Shown: positions 1-9,335, numbered from the stretch's first letter. The stretch is 64,000 nucleotides of DNA from Sva-07 sp963710625 (GCA_963710625.1 CAVQBG010000013.1:186001-250000), one strand, 5' to 3'. Program-made: numbers and translations. The notes: generated by a model from the letters alone, not told the origin.

Positions 1-628
<628 letters not shown>

Positions 629-629
<1 letters not shown>

Positions 630-1285
630 CACTCCGACGGCTGATCGGCGGCGAGGTCGGAGGCGTAGCTGCGTTCGAGGAACTCACGTGTCGCTGCGTC
701 GTTCGCCTCGACCAACCCCTGGGCGTTGAGCACGTCGAGGCCATCGGGGGCATCGGCCAGTTCGTCCCAGCTCGCCGGATCCCACAGGCGACCGCGCCGG
801 AAGGCCTTTGCGCAGTGCATGAACACCTCGTCGGTGCGCACGACGATCGCCGTGGTCGGGCGCCGGAGTTCCTCGGACCACAGGTCGAGCGTCGCAGGAT
901 CGGTCGTGACCCAGGCGCGCCCGTTGATCCGTACCGTCTCGTCCTTGCCGGGAACGACGATCAGGAGCGCAGCACGCCCGGTCGCCACGACGGCGCGCAG
1001 GCTGTCGATCAGGTTGTTTCCGTTGAGATCCGGGATCGCCAGGTGGCGCTCGTCGAGTACCCGGACGAACCCCGGCGGGCCTCCACGGGGCGACACGTCG
1101 AGGTCGCCGTCGGCGCCGTTCGTGCCGATCAGCACGAACGGCGACGAGGCGACGAACCCGGCGCTCGCCTCGTCGAGGACCGATGTCTTCTTCGCCGCGA
1201 CGAGCCGGCTCGGCGCCCGATACAGCTCGGCGAGTTCGTCGACACTGCCGACGATCGCCCCGACCGGTGCGGTCTCGTCGCTCAC
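629..1285 (-). CDS. Pyridoxamine 5'-phosphate oxidase-family (FMN split-barrel) protein
   Basis: This 218-residue protein has the PPOX split-barrel layout resembling the MSMEG_1061-type family: an N-terminal helix (SVDELAELYRAPS), then FVLIGTNGADGDLDVSPRGG and a conserved LDERHLAIPDLNGNNLIDSL stretch that in this family lies near the flavin or F420 site. It probably performs an FMN- or F420-dependent oxidoreduction; the substrate is unknown. I chose GTG 1285, two bases after the polA TGA, because an AAGGGG ribosome-binding site lies just before it. A longer in-frame GTG at 1309 would overlap polA. It sits between polA and a methyltransferase with almost no spacing. Confidence 0.78.
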
Positions 1286-1287
1286 GT

Positions 1288-3957
1288 TCACCCCTTCGCC
1301 GATGCCCACGTGTCACCCCACGAGACGTTCACCTCGAGCGGCACGTCGAGCTCGGCGGCATCGTGCATCAATCCGACGACCAGATCGCCGACGGCATCGT
1401 GTTCGTCCTCGGGTACCTCGACGATCACCTCGTCGTGGACCTGGAGCACGATGCGGCTGTCGTACCCCCCTGCCACCAGCGCCGCATCGATGTCGACCAG
1501 CGCGACCTTGAAGATGTCGGCCGCGAGCCCTTGGATGCCGGCGTTCATCGCCTGGCGTTCGCCGGCCTGGCGGACACGGAAGTTCGAGTTCATCAGCTCG
1601 GGGATCGGGCGTCGGCGTCCGAACAGCGTCTCGGTGTACCCGCGCTCGTGCGCCTCGATGACCGTGCGATCCATGTAGTCCTTCACGTTCGGAAACGCCA
1701 CGAAGTAGGCGTCGAGGATGACCGCCGCCTCCTCGGTGGGGATGTTGAGCCGCTGCCCGAGCCCGTAGGCCTCCATCCCGTAGGCCAGACCGTAGGAGAC
1801 CATCTTCGCCTTCGATCGCTGCTCGACCGTGACCGAAGCAGGGTCGACCCCGAAGACACGGGCCGCCGTTGCGTTGTGGATGTCCTGCCCGCTCGTGAAG
1901 GCATCGATCAGACCGGGATCCTTCGCCAGATGGGCGATGCACCGCAGTTCGATCTGGTTGTAGTCGGCCACCAGGAGCGTGGTGCCGGTGGCGGGAACGA
2001 ACGCCTTGCGGAACTGACGGCCTTCGTCGGTGCGCACGGGGATGTTGTGCAGGTTGGGCTGGTCGGAGGAGAGACGGCCGGTCCGTGCGACCGTCTGGTT
2101 GAACGTCGCGTGGATCCGACCGTCGTCGGCGACCTCAGCGAGCAGACCTTCGCCGTACGTGCTGCGCAGCTTCTCGACCTCGCGGTAGCGCATCAGTGGC
2201 CCGAGGAACTCGGGCCACTGGTCCTTGATCTTCTCGAGCGTCGCGGCGTCGGTCGAGTACCCGGTCTTGGTCTTCTTCCCCGGCGACAAACCGCGCTCGT
2301 CGTAGAGGATCTCGCGCAACTGCTTCGGCGAGTTCAGGTTGAGGTCGTCGCGGCCGGCGACCTCGCGCAACTCCGCCTGCAGCGTCTGCACCTCGTCGGA
2401 CAGGCGCTTGCCGAGTGCACGCAGCTCCTCGACGTCGACGCCGATGCCGACGTGTTCCATCTTCGCGAGCACGAGGACCAGCGGGTTCTCGATCGTGCGG
2501 TAGAGCTCGGCCATCCCCTGGGCCTCCATGCTCGCGACGATCGGCTCGGCGAGCGCGTGCACGGCCAGGGCATCACGCGCCGCCAACTCGGCATCGCCGA
2601 GCGACGTGCCGTCGAGGTCGAGCTGTCCACTGCCGGCGGCATCGTCGGATGGGCGGGCGAACGCCGTGTACTTCTCGATCAGGTCCGGCAGCGTGTAGCG
2701 CGCCTCGGCGGGATCGATCAGGTATGCCGCGATCGCCGTGTCGAGCGTGAGGCCCCGCAGTTCGACGTCGAACTCCAACAGCGATCGCATCAGCGGTTTC
2801 ACGTTGTGCCCGTGCAGATCGGAGTGCTCACCGAGCGCCGACCGCACGGCGTCGTCGGCGAGCACATCGGCGGGGATCCACAACACGTCGGCGACCGATG
2901 CGTCGGTCACGACGGCGATCCCGGAGAGCGGGCTGCGGCCCGGTTCACCGACCCAGGTGGCCGCGACGTCGAGCGCCGGCAGCGAGGAGATCGCCGCGGC
3001 GGCCTCGGCCGCCGACGCGGAGGTCGTCACCTCCGCAACGATCTCGGCGCGCTCCTCGACCGGTCCGAGATCGACCGACGTTCCCATCGCGGACAGTGCC
3101 TCGTCGAGCCGTCCGGCCAAGGTGCGGAACTCGAGGAAGTCGAACAGCCGCTTCAGTTCCTCGGCGTTCGGTGTCACCTCGAGCGCATCGATCTCGAACT
3201 CGATCGGCGCGTCGTGACGCAACAGCATCAGGTCGAGGTTCTTGCGGGCCCGCTCCTCGTGTTCGGCGAGGTTCGAGCGCAGCTTCGGCGTCTGCTCGTC
3301 GACGTGGGCGAAGATGCCGTCGAGGCCGCCGTACGTGTTGATCAGCTTGGCCGCCGTCTTCTCCCCGACACCGGGGACGCCCGGAAGGTTGTCGCTGTTG
3401 TCGCCGCGCAGTGCGGCGTACTGCGGGTACAGCGCCGGGGTCACCCCGGTTCGTTCCTCGATCCCCGCCTCGTCGTAGAGGGCGTAGTCGCTGACGCCGC
3501 GTTTGTTGTAGAGCACCTTGACGGCGGGGTCGCTCACGAGCTGGTAGCTGTCGCGATCGCCGGTGACGATGATCACGTCGTTGCCCGCCTCGACGAGCTT
3601 GTCGGTGACGGTGGCGATCAGGTCGTCGGCTTCCCACCCGACCAGGTCGATCGCCGTGATGCCCACCGCGTCGAGCACCTCGCGGACGAGTCCCATCTGC
3701 TGGCGGAGGATGTCGGGGGCGGCTTCGCGTTGCGCCTTGTACAGCGGCTCGGCCTCGTGACGGAACGTCGGCTCGGGACGGTCGAAGGCGACGAGCACGC
3801 CGTCGGGCGTGTGGTCCTTGAGCACGTTGATCAGCATCGACGTGAACCCGAACACGGCGTTGGTGACCTGGCCGCTCGCCGTTGCCATGTCGGTCGGGAG
3901 CGCGAAGAATGCGCGGTACGTCAACGAGTTGCCGTCGACGACGAGATATCGGCCCAT
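1288..3957 (-). CDS. polA: DNA polymerase I
   Basis: This 889-residue family A polymerase acts in repair and Okazaki-fragment maturation. The N-terminal 5'-3' nuclease is complete (VVDGNS, EADDLIAT, TGDRDSYQLV, RGDNSDNLPGVPGVGEK). The central 3'-5' exonuclease fold is present but looks inactive: the first motif reads LDVAATW, with no DxE pair, and the second reads HNVKPLMR, with no acidic residue. Polymerase motifs are intact: A (VADYNQIELR), B (RSKAKMVSYGLAYG) and C (LQVHDEVIVEV). Motif B has Tyr at the position that is Phe in E. coli, a change known to weaken discrimination against dideoxynucleotides. The start is 9 nt from the end of the upstream regulator gene. Confidence 0.97.
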   Translation of the reverse strand: MGRYLVVDGNSLTYRAFFALPTDMATASGQVTNAVFGFTSMLINVLKDHTPDGVLVAFDRPEPTFRHEAEPLYKAQREAAPDILRQQMGLVREVLDAVGITAIDLVGWEADDLIATVTDKLVEAGNDVIIVTGDRDSYQLVSDPAVKVLYNKRGVSDYALYDEAGIEERTGVTPALYPQYAALRGDNSDNLPGVPGVGEKTAAKLINTYGGLDGIFAHVDEQTPKLRSNLAEHEERARKNLDLMLLRHDAPIEFEIDALEVTPNAEELKRLFDFLEFRTLAGRLDEALSAMGTSVDLGPVEERAEIVAEVTTSASAAEAAAAISSLPALDVAATWVGEPGRSPLSGIAVVTDASVADVLWIPADVLADDAVRSALGEHSDLHGHNVKPLMRSLLEFDVELRGLTLDTAIAAYLIDPAEARYTLPDLIEKYTAFARPSDDAAGSGQLDLDGTSLGDAELAARDALAVHALAEPIVASMEAQGMAELYRTIENPLVLVLAKMEHVGIGVDVEELRALGKRLSDEVQTLQAELREVAGRDDLNLNSPKQLREILYDERGLSPGKKTKTGYSTDAATLEKIKDQWPEFLGPLMRYREVEKLRSTYGEGLLAEVADDGRIHATFNQTVARTGRLSSDQPNLHNIPVRTDEGRQFRKAFVPATGTTLLVADYNQIELRCIAHLAKDPGLIDAFTSGQDIHNATAARVFGVDPASVTVEQRSKAKMVSYGLAYGMEAYGLGQRLNIPTEEAAVILDAYFVAFPNVKDYMDRTVIEAHERGYTETLFGRRRPIPELMNSNFRVRQAGERQAMNAGIQGLAADIFKVALVDIDAALVAGGYDSRIVLQVHDEVIVEVPEDEHDAVGDLVVGLMHDAAELDVPLEVNVSWGDTWASAKG

Positions 3958-3966
3958 GTCGTCCGT

Positions 3967-4551
3967 TCAGTCTGCGCTCGGCCGCAGCGAGCCGTCGAGG
4001 ATCCTGTCGGCGACGTCGCGCATCCTGGTGCGCTCGGTCATCGCCGTCCGCTGGATGAACGAGAATGCGTCGGCCTCGGACATACCGGCGTCGTCGATCA
4101 GCACGCCCTTGGCGCGATCGACGACCTTGCGCGACTCCAGCTGCTCGCCGAGCGCGTCGATCTCACCGGTGAGCGACCGCAGTTCCCGGAACCGACCCAT
4201 CGCCACCTCGATCGCCGGAATCAGGTCGCTCTTCTGGAACGGCTTGACGAGGAACGCGAGTGCGCCGGCATCGCGGGCCTGCTCGACCACCTCACGCTGG
4301 CTGAACGCGGTGAGCATCAGGACACCGCAGATCTTCTCGCCGTTGATGATGCGAGCCGCTTCGAGTCCGTCCATGCCGGGCATCTTGATGTCGAGGATCG
4401 CGAGATCCGGCTGCAGCCCGCGCACGAGCTCGACCGCCTGATCCCCGCGACCGGTCTCTCCGATGACTTCGTAGCCCTCCTCTTCCAGGGTCTCGCGGAG
4501 GTCCATGCGGATGATGGCCTCGTCCTCGGCGATCACGACACGCAATGGCAT
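3967..4551 (-). CDS. ANTAR-domain response regulator (PdtaR/AmiR-NasT type)
   Basis: This 194-residue two-domain regulator has an N-terminal receiver domain with acidic pocket E9-D10, phospho-acceptor D54 (LDIKMPG), T81 and K103 (VKPF). The C-terminal ANTAR domain, roughly residues 125-190, includes the typical RKVVDRAKGVLI and MSEADAFSFIQRTAM segments. ANTAR proteins bind paired RNA hairpins and prevent transcription termination, so the target is expected to be mRNA, not DNA. It heads the polA transcript, an arrangement common in actinobacteria. No histidine kinase lies nearby. A TAGATA box 6 nt before the ATG suggests leaderless expression. Confidence 0.92.
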   Translation of the reverse strand: MPLRVVIAEDEAIIRMDLRETLEEEGYEVIGETGRGDQAVELVRGLQPDLAILDIKMPGMDGLEAARIINGEKICGVLMLTAFSQREVVEQARDAGALAFLVKPFQKSDLIPAIEVAMGRFRELRSLTGEIDALGEQLESRKVVDRAKGVLIDDAGMSEADAFSFIQRTAMTERTRMRDVADRILDGSLRPSAD

Positions 4552-4557
4552 GGCTCT

Positions 4558-4563
4558 TATCTA
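4558..4563 (-). promoter_or_regulatory. Predicted -10 box of leaderless promoter for ANTAR regulator-polA
   Basis: On the minus strand TAGATA lies 6 nt before the ATG at 4551, with no room for a ribosome-binding site. The same arrangement recurs before at least a dozen genes in this window. Confidence 0.5.
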
Positions 4564-4606
4564 GCAGGTGACCGGCGAGATCCGCTCCCGAGCGGCCCGA
4601 GCCGGA

Positions 4607-5080
4607 TCACCAGTAGTCGGTCATCAGCTCGGTGATCCACGCCGGTTGGCGGACGGCCGAGCGTGGTTCGAACTCGCGGACGTACGGCTTGATGTCGAGC
4701 ACCGGCGTGCCATCGATCGCATCGAGACCGCGCACACGAACGTCGAGGTCGTCGACCGCGATGAGCTCACACGTGGTGACGCCGAGCCGGTTCGGACGTG
4801 AACTCGCGCGCTGGGCGAAGATCCCGACGCGAGGCCAGGCCGGGTTGCCCCGAGGGTGTCGGGAGCCGGTGGTGACCTGCTCCTCGTCGAACCGGTCGAA
4901 CAGGAAGACCACCTCGACATGGGAGAACTCCTCGAGCCCGGCGAGCGCGTCCGGGGTGAAGCGGTCGCCGTCGAGGCGGATGAGGCTCTCGACACCGCCC
5001 CAGTCGCCGTCGATGCGACGGGCCCTCGCCGACTCCACCCGGCCGATCGCGGCCACCGTGTACTCGTCGGGCGACGACAT
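4607..5080 (-). CDS. TrmO/TsaA-like tRNA methyltransferase (short form)
   Basis: At 157 residues this covers the beta-barrel VirR/TsaA-type domain of TrmO, which in E. coli N6-methylates the t6A37 base of tRNA-Thr using SAM. The family signature is readable: HVEVVFLFDRF, SRHPRGNPAWPRVGIFAQR, SSRPNRLGVTTCEL and VRVRGLDAIDGTPVLDIKPYV. It lacks the C-terminal extension of the longer proteobacterial enzymes, as do other short actinobacterial forms. The ATG at 5080 overlaps the TGA of the upstream gene by one base, so the two are coupled. I read the function from family motifs; the tRNA substrate here is unproven. Confidence 0.82.
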   Translation of the reverse strand: MSSPDEYTVAAIGRVESARARRIDGDWGGVESLIRLDGDRFTPDALAGLEEFSHVEVVFLFDRFDEEQVTTGSRHPRGNPAWPRVGIFAQRASSRPNRLGVTTCELIAVDDLDVRVRGLDAIDGTPVLDIKPYVREFEPRSAVRQPAWITELMTDYW

Positions 5081-5907
5081 CAACCGAACGCCGCGCTCAC
5101 GGCGACGCTGACCGGCCGGATCAACTCCCGCAGCCGCGCGCAACCGTCGACGCCGATCGCGTCGTACGGCGCTGCGGCGAGTTCGTCGGTACGTCGCTCG
5201 ATCCACGCTCGGCGTTCGCGTCCGAGGTCGGTGAACGCGAGATCGGGATCGAGCCATCCGATCGAACGGAGTCGTTCCTCGGCGACGAGCCAATCGTCCC
5301 CGCTGCGCTGTCGCGTCGCCCGCAGGATGTCGGCCGAGACGTCTCCGGCGGCCGCGTGGGTGACGAGTGCCTCGCAACCGCTGAGCCCTTCGACCGTCAG
5401 CGCTGCGATGTGACCATCGCCCCGGAACTCGCGCAGCAGAGTCTGCGCGTGCCACAGCACGAGATGCGGTTCGTCCGGCCACGGAAGCGACGCGTGCCCG
5501 GCGAACAGCGGTCGGCCCTCGGGGCGCTCGCACGCCAGGAGCGCCGCGGCACGGGCCAGGTCGGCCGCCTCGGTCATCTCCGGCGACTCGATGGCCTCGG
5601 GGGCGAAGCGTCGGAGCATCCGATCTGCGGCGCGGAGTCGTGCGGCGAGGATCGCATCCGGGGTCACCAGGGACCACACCCCGTCCATGCTCGTTCGGAC
5701 GAGCTCGGGGTCGAAGTTGAAGAACGTGGCCATCACCACCGAGCCCGGAACAGCGCCCATCGGTGCCGATCGGGATGCGAAGTAGCCGCGCATCCGGTCG
5801 TCGATGCCGAGCGCGGCGTACTCCTCGCGGGCCTCGGGCACGAAGTAGATCGCCCCGTGCACCGGTTCGAGCGTCCGCCAGGTCTTGCGTGCAATCGTGG
5901 GATCCAT
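5080..5907 (-). CDS. Conserved actinobacterial protein (SCO6745-like)
   Basis: This 275-residue soluble protein resembles the SCO6745-type family that is widespread in actinobacteria and has no assigned biochemical role. Visible features are an N-terminal MDPTIARKTWRTLEPVHGAIYF segment, an FNFDPELVRTSMDGVW motif, an LWHAQTLLREFRGDGH motif and a C-terminal winged-helix-like stretch (LTDLGRERRAWIERRTDELA). The overall plan resembles a helical domain followed by a MarR-like end, but no DNA-binding role is shown. It is translationally coupled to the TrmO-like gene through a TGATG overlap. Confidence 0.72.
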   Translation of the reverse strand: MDPTIARKTWRTLEPVHGAIYFVPEAREEYAALGIDDRMRGYFASRSAPMGAVPGSVVMATFFNFDPELVRTSMDGVWSLVTPDAILAARLRAADRMLRRFAPEAIESPEMTEAADLARAAALLACERPEGRPLFAGHASLPWPDEPHLVLWHAQTLLREFRGDGHIAALTVEGLSGCEALVTHAAAGDVSADILRATRQRSGDDWLVAEERLRSIGWLDPDLAFTDLGRERRAWIERRTDELAAAPYDAIGVDGCARLRELIRPVSVAVSAAFG

Positions 5908-5961
5908 CGGCCGAGCATGGCATCCGGAAGACGCCCCGCCGGACCTGGGCGCTCCGGGCGG

Positions 5962-6240
5962 TCACATGCGGTCGAGCAGTTCGTCCTGACGGACCTCGAG
6001 CGTGGCGATCTCCTCGACGACCTTGGCCCGGTGCTTGGCGAGCGCATCGACGTGTCGCCGAGCATCGCGTGCTTCGTGCGACGCACCGGCCGTCTCCGAC
6101 ACCAGTGCCCGGATCGCCTGATCCTCCGCGTCGTCGCCGAGATGGATCAGCTGCTCGTCGATCACCGACAGCTCGCTACGCAGCGACTTCAGGCGCACCG
6201 CCACCTGCGAGAGGCGCCGCTCGACCAACCAGTTGCCCAT
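5962..6240 (-). CDS. Small coiled-coil protein of unknown function
   Basis: The 92-residue product is almost entirely charged amphipathic helix, with heptad-like leucine and valine spacing (RLSQVAVRLKSLRSELSVIDEQ; HVDALAKHRAKVVEEIATLEV). It has no signal peptide, membrane segment or cysteine. I do not recognise a characterised family. A TAGATT box 9 nt before the ATG fits a leaderless promoter, which supports it as a real gene. It lies between the tRNA and the SCO6745-like gene on the same strand. Confidence 0.6.
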   Translation of the reverse strand: MGNWLVERRLSQVAVRLKSLRSELSVIDEQLIHLGDDAEDQAIRALVSETAGASHEARDARRHVDALAKHRAKVVEEIATLEVRQDELLDRM

Positions 6241-6270
6241 GCCGCCGCCAATCTACTCGGCCGCGTGCGG

Positions 6271-6344
6271 TGCCCCGGGTCGGACTCGAACCGACACTTG
6301 ACGGTGTTTGAGACCGTTGCCTCTGCCAATTGGGCTACCGGGGC
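6271..6344 (-). tRNA. tRNA-Leu (anticodon CAA) with short variable loop
   Basis: The 74-nt minus-strand gene folds as a complete cloverleaf. The acceptor GCCCCGG pairs perfectly with CCGGGGC, the D-stem is GCC/GGC, and the anticodon stem ACGGT/ACCGT encloses loop CTCAAAC, which gives anticodon CAA. The T-arm is GTCGG-TTCGAGT-CCGAC and the discriminator base is A. CCA is not encoded. CAA specifies leucine, but bacterial tRNA-Leu normally has a long class II variable arm. Here the variable region is only CAAGT, so the identity call rests on the anticodon alone. Confidence 0.85.
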
Positions 6345-6408
6345 GGGTGCGCCGGTCGAGGTTAGCGGGCTTACCGGGCGGTAGCTCGTGCGGCACGGGG
6401 CAGAGGTC

Positions 6409-6414
6409 TAGCCT
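6409..6414 (+). promoter_or_regulatory. Predicted -10 box upstream of the fatty-acid synthesis cluster
   Basis: TAGCCT lies 7 nt before the fabD ATG at 6422, with no Shine-Dalgarno sequence between them. This would give a leaderless transcript for the fab operon. Confidence 0.5.
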
Positions 6415-6421
6415 GCGAGCA

Positions 6422-7603
6422 ATGCTCGCTTTCACCTTCCCCGGCCAGGGCTCGCAACGCCCCGGTATGGGACTGCCCTGGCGTGACCACGAGAGCTGGG
6501 AACTCGTCGACGAGGCCAGCGACATCGCGGGCCGCGACGTCGGCTCGCTGCTGTGCGACGCCGACGCCGACGAGCTCAAGGACACGCGCAACGCCCAGCT
6601 GACCACGTTCGTCTCGAGCCTGATGGTGCTCGATGCCGTCGAACGCCTCGGCATCGAGCCCAGCTTCTGTGCGGGCCACAGCCTCGGCGAGTACACCGCG
6701 CTGACCGCCACGGGCGCGCTCGGTTTCGACGACGGCATCCGCCTGGTCATGGAGCGCAGCGCGGCGATGCACGATGCGGGCCTCGCCCAACCCGGCACGA
6801 TGGCAGCCGTCCTCGGGCTCGACGACGACCAGGTCGACGTCGCCTGCCGACGCGCCGACGCCGATGTCTGGGTCGCCAACTTCAATGCCCCTGGCCAGGT
6901 GGTGATCGCCGGATCGCCGGCCGGCGTCGATGCCGCGGCGCGCCACGCCAAGGATCTCGGCGCGAAGCGCGTGCTGCCGCTTCAGGTGTCCGGGGCGTTC
7001 CACACGCCGTTCATGACCGCGGCGCGAGATCGACTCCGAGCGGCACTGGCAGCTGCCGACCCGCGCGACACCGATGTGCCGGTGGTGGCCAACGTCGACG
7101 GGCTCCCCCACGACCGAGCCGCTGACTGGCCCAGCCTGTTGTCGGCGCAGCTGTCGAGCCCGGTTCGGTGGAAACACGGCCTGCTCGCCCTTGCCGATGC
7201 CGGGGTGACCGACTTCGCCGAGCTCGGGCCGGGTGCGGTGCTGACCGGGATGGCCAAGCGCACGGTCAGGAACTGCCGCACGATCTCGGTGGCGACCCCG
7301 GAGGATCTCGACAAACTGCTCGAGTGGGTCGGTGCGGGCAGCACGTCCTCGCCCGCACATCTCGAGGGTGAGCACCTGTTCGCCGTCGAACGGCTGGTGG
7401 TGAGCCCGGGCGCCGGCATCTTCACCCCGATCGGTGCACTGCGCGAAGGGTCGGCGATCGACGTCGGAAGCGTGCTCGGCCACGTCGGCGACATCGAGGT
7501 GCGCTCGCCGTTCGCCGGGATCCTCCAGAGCTACATCGCCCTCGACACCGAGCGCGTCACGACCCGCCAACCGATCGCGTGGCTGCGGAGCGAGGCGACG
7601 TGA
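6422..7603 (+). CDS. fabD: Malonyl-CoA:ACP transacylase with C-terminal lipoyl/biotinyl-like domain
   Basis: Residues 1-300 are a typical FabD that moves malonyl groups from CoA to ACP: FPGQGSQ at 6-12, nucleophile S87 in GHSLGEY, R112, and H194 in SGAFHTPF. The protein is 393 residues, about 80 longer than usual FabD. Residues 322-393 form a second domain that reads like a barrel-sandwich lipoyl/biotinyl fold (VVSPGAGIFTP, VGSVLGHV, IEVRSPFAGILQ, RQPIAWL). The hairpin that normally carries the modified lysine is replaced by GD. The stop overlaps the fabH start (TGATG). I chose ATG 6422 because the FabD fold begins there. Confidence 0.93.
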   Translation: MLAFTFPGQGSQRPGMGLPWRDHESWELVDEASDIAGRDVGSLLCDADADELKDTRNAQLTTFVSSLMVLDAVERLGIEPSFCAGHSLGEYTALTATGALGFDDGIRLVMERSAAMHDAGLAQPGTMAAVLGLDDDQVDVACRRADADVWVANFNAPGQVVIAGSPAGVDAAARHAKDLGAKRVLPLQVSGAFHTPFMTAARDRLRAALAAADPRDTDVPVVANVDGLPHDRAADWPSLLSAQLSSPVRWKHGLLALADAGVTDFAELGPGAVLTGMAKRTVRNCRTISVATPEDLDKLLEWVGAGSTSSPAHLEGEHLFAVERLVVSPGAGIFTPIGALREGSAIDVGSVLGHVGDIEVRSPFAGILQSYIALDTERVTTRQPIAWLRSEAT

Positions 7604-8598
7604 TGCCGGCGGTTCCCACCGGCGTGCGTGGCGCAGTGATCTCGGGGTGGGGAACGGCGCTGCCCGAACGCGTGGTCACCAACCACGACCTCGAACAGAC
7701 GATGGACACCAGCGACTCGTGGATCGTCGAGCGGACCGGGATTCGTGAGCGCCACATCGGTGGCAGCACCGTCGGGCTCTCGGTCGAGTCGGGGCGCCGA
7801 GCGCTCGAGATGTCGGGCGTCGATCCGGCCGACATCGACATCCTCGTGCTGGCGACCACCACACCCGACCGTGCCGTACCGGCGAGCGCCTCGAGCGTCC
7901 AGCGCGAACTCGGGTTGAGCTGCGGAGCGTTCGACCTGAATGCCGCCTGCTCGGGATGGGTGTACGGGCTGGTCGCTGCGCACGGCTTCATCGGGCTCGG
8001 CGCCGAGAAGATCCTGCTGATCGGCACCGACACGCTGGCTCGGATCACCGACTGGACCGACCGCAACACCGCGATCCTCTTCGCCGATGGCTCCGGTGCC
8101 GCAGTGATCGAAGCGGTCGACGGGCCTGGCCAGCTGCTGGGGTGGGATCTGAACTCCGACGGCTCGGCCGAGGAAGCGCTGTACTGCGACGTCGGCGGGT
8201 TCCTCCAGATGGAGGGCAAGGAGGTCTTCCGCCGCGCCGTGCGAATCATGGTCGAGTCCGCCACCGCCTCGATGGCGCAGGCCGGCGTCATCGCCGACGA
8301 CATCGCACTGGTCGTCCCACACCAGGCCAACATCCGAATCGTCTCGGCCTCGTGCGACCGCCTCGGCATCGGCCTCGACCGGGCGTCGATCGTCCTCGAT
8401 CACACCGGCAACACCTCGGCGGCTTCGATCCCCCTCGCCCTCGCCGCCGCGCTCGACGCCGGCCGAGTCGCTGACGGCGATCTCATCCTGTTCGTCGGAT
8501 TCGGCGCCGGCATGACCTCCGCGAGCGCCGTGGTGCGCTGGAACCAACGGGCTCACGAACACCAGGCTCACGAGCGACCAGGGAGCACCCCGCCATGA
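7603..8598 (+). CDS. fabH: Beta-ketoacyl-ACP synthase III
   Basis: FabH starts type II fatty-acid chains by condensing an acyl-CoA primer with malonyl-ACP. At 331 residues it has the normal length and the full catalytic triad: C116 (LNAACSGW), H240 (VVPHQANIRI) and N270 (HTGNTSAAS). The ATG at 7603 overlaps the fabD stop, and its own TGA overlaps the fabG ATG (ATGA), so translation is coupled along fabD-fabH-fabG. Position and order match other type II fatty-acid clusters. The choice of primer (acetyl or branched) cannot be read from sequence. Confidence 0.95.
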   Translation: MPAVPTGVRGAVISGWGTALPERVVTNHDLEQTMDTSDSWIVERTGIRERHIGGSTVGLSVESGRRALEMSGVDPADIDILVLATTTPDRAVPASASSVQRELGLSCGAFDLNAACSGWVYGLVAAHGFIGLGAEKILLIGTDTLARITDWTDRNTAILFADGSGAAVIEAVDGPGQLLGWDLNSDGSAEEALYCDVGGFLQMEGKEVFRRAVRIMVESATASMAQAGVIADDIALVVPHQANIRIVSASCDRLGIGLDRASIVLDHTGNTSAASIPLALAAALDAGRVADGDLILFVGFGAGMTSASAVVRWNQRAHEHQAHERPGSTPP

Positions 8599-9335
8599 CC
8601 GACGACATCCACGGGCGCGCCGCCGACACCGCACGCATCGTCCTGGTCACCGGCGGGTCGCGTGGCATCGGGCTGGCCGTCGCGCGTCGCTTCGAGTCGA
8701 TCGGCGATCGTGTCGCGGTCACCTACCATTCTTCACCGCCGCCCGACGGCCTGTTCGGTGTGCGATGCGACGTGACGTCGAACGACGACGTCGACGCTGC
8801 GTTCACCGCAGTCGAGGAGCGCTTCGGTGGCCCGGTCGAGATCCTGGTGTCCAACGCCGGGATCACGCACGACGGCCTGCTCCTGCGCATGAGCGAGGAC
8901 GACTTCACCTCGGTGATCGATGCCAACCTCACCGCTGCGTATCGCGTCGTGAAGCGAGCGGCGCGGGGCATGCTCAAGGCAAGGTCCGGGCGCATCGTGC
9001 TCGTGTCCTCGGTGGTCGGGCTCCTCGGATCCGCTGGCCAGGCGAACTACGCCGCCTCCAAAGCCGGCCTCGTGGGCTTCGCCCGCTCCGTGGCACGCGA
9101 ACTGGGTTCTCGATCGATCACGGTCAACGTGGTGGCGCCGGGGCCGGTGGCCACCGACATGACTGCGGCACTCGGCGACGACCGGCTGGCGGAGCTGACG
9201 GCGATGGTGCCATTGCAGCGCATGGCGACACCCGACGAGATCGCCGGCGTGGTGGCGTTTCTTGCATCACCCGACGCCGCCTACATCACCGGCGCCGTCG
9301 TCCCCGTCGACGGCGGCCTCGGCATGGGACACTGA
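8595..9335 (+). CDS. fabG: 3-oxoacyl-ACP reductase
   Basis: This 246-residue classical short-chain dehydrogenase reduces 3-oxoacyl-ACP with NADPH. The TGGSRGIG cofactor motif is at 19-26, the NAG motif at 88-90, and the catalytic S139, Y152 and K156 are spaced as in FabG. The C-terminal ITGAVVPVDGGLGMGH is also typical. It overlaps fabH by four bases. A 12-bp palindrome (CCGACCGGTCGG, 9336-9347) directly follows the stop, ahead of acpP. Confidence 0.93.
   Translation: MTDDIHGRAADTARIVLVTGGSRGIGLAVARRFESIGDRVAVTYHSSPPPDGLFGVRCDVTSNDDVDAAFTAVEERFGGPVEILVSNAGITHDGLLLRMSEDDFTSVIDANLTAAYRVVKRAARGMLKARSGRIVLVSSVVGLLGSAGQANYAASKAGLVGFARSVARELGSRSITVNVVAPGPVATDMTAALGDDRLAELTAMVPLQRMATPDEIAGVVAFLASPDAAYITGAVVPVDGGLGMGH

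Noticed and set aside
1183..4635. Long open frame antisense to polA and the ANTAR regulator, 1150 codons
   Set aside because: High GC leaves the opposite strand of a real gene open; its translation is low-complexity and unlike any protein, while polA motifs on the minus strand are complete.
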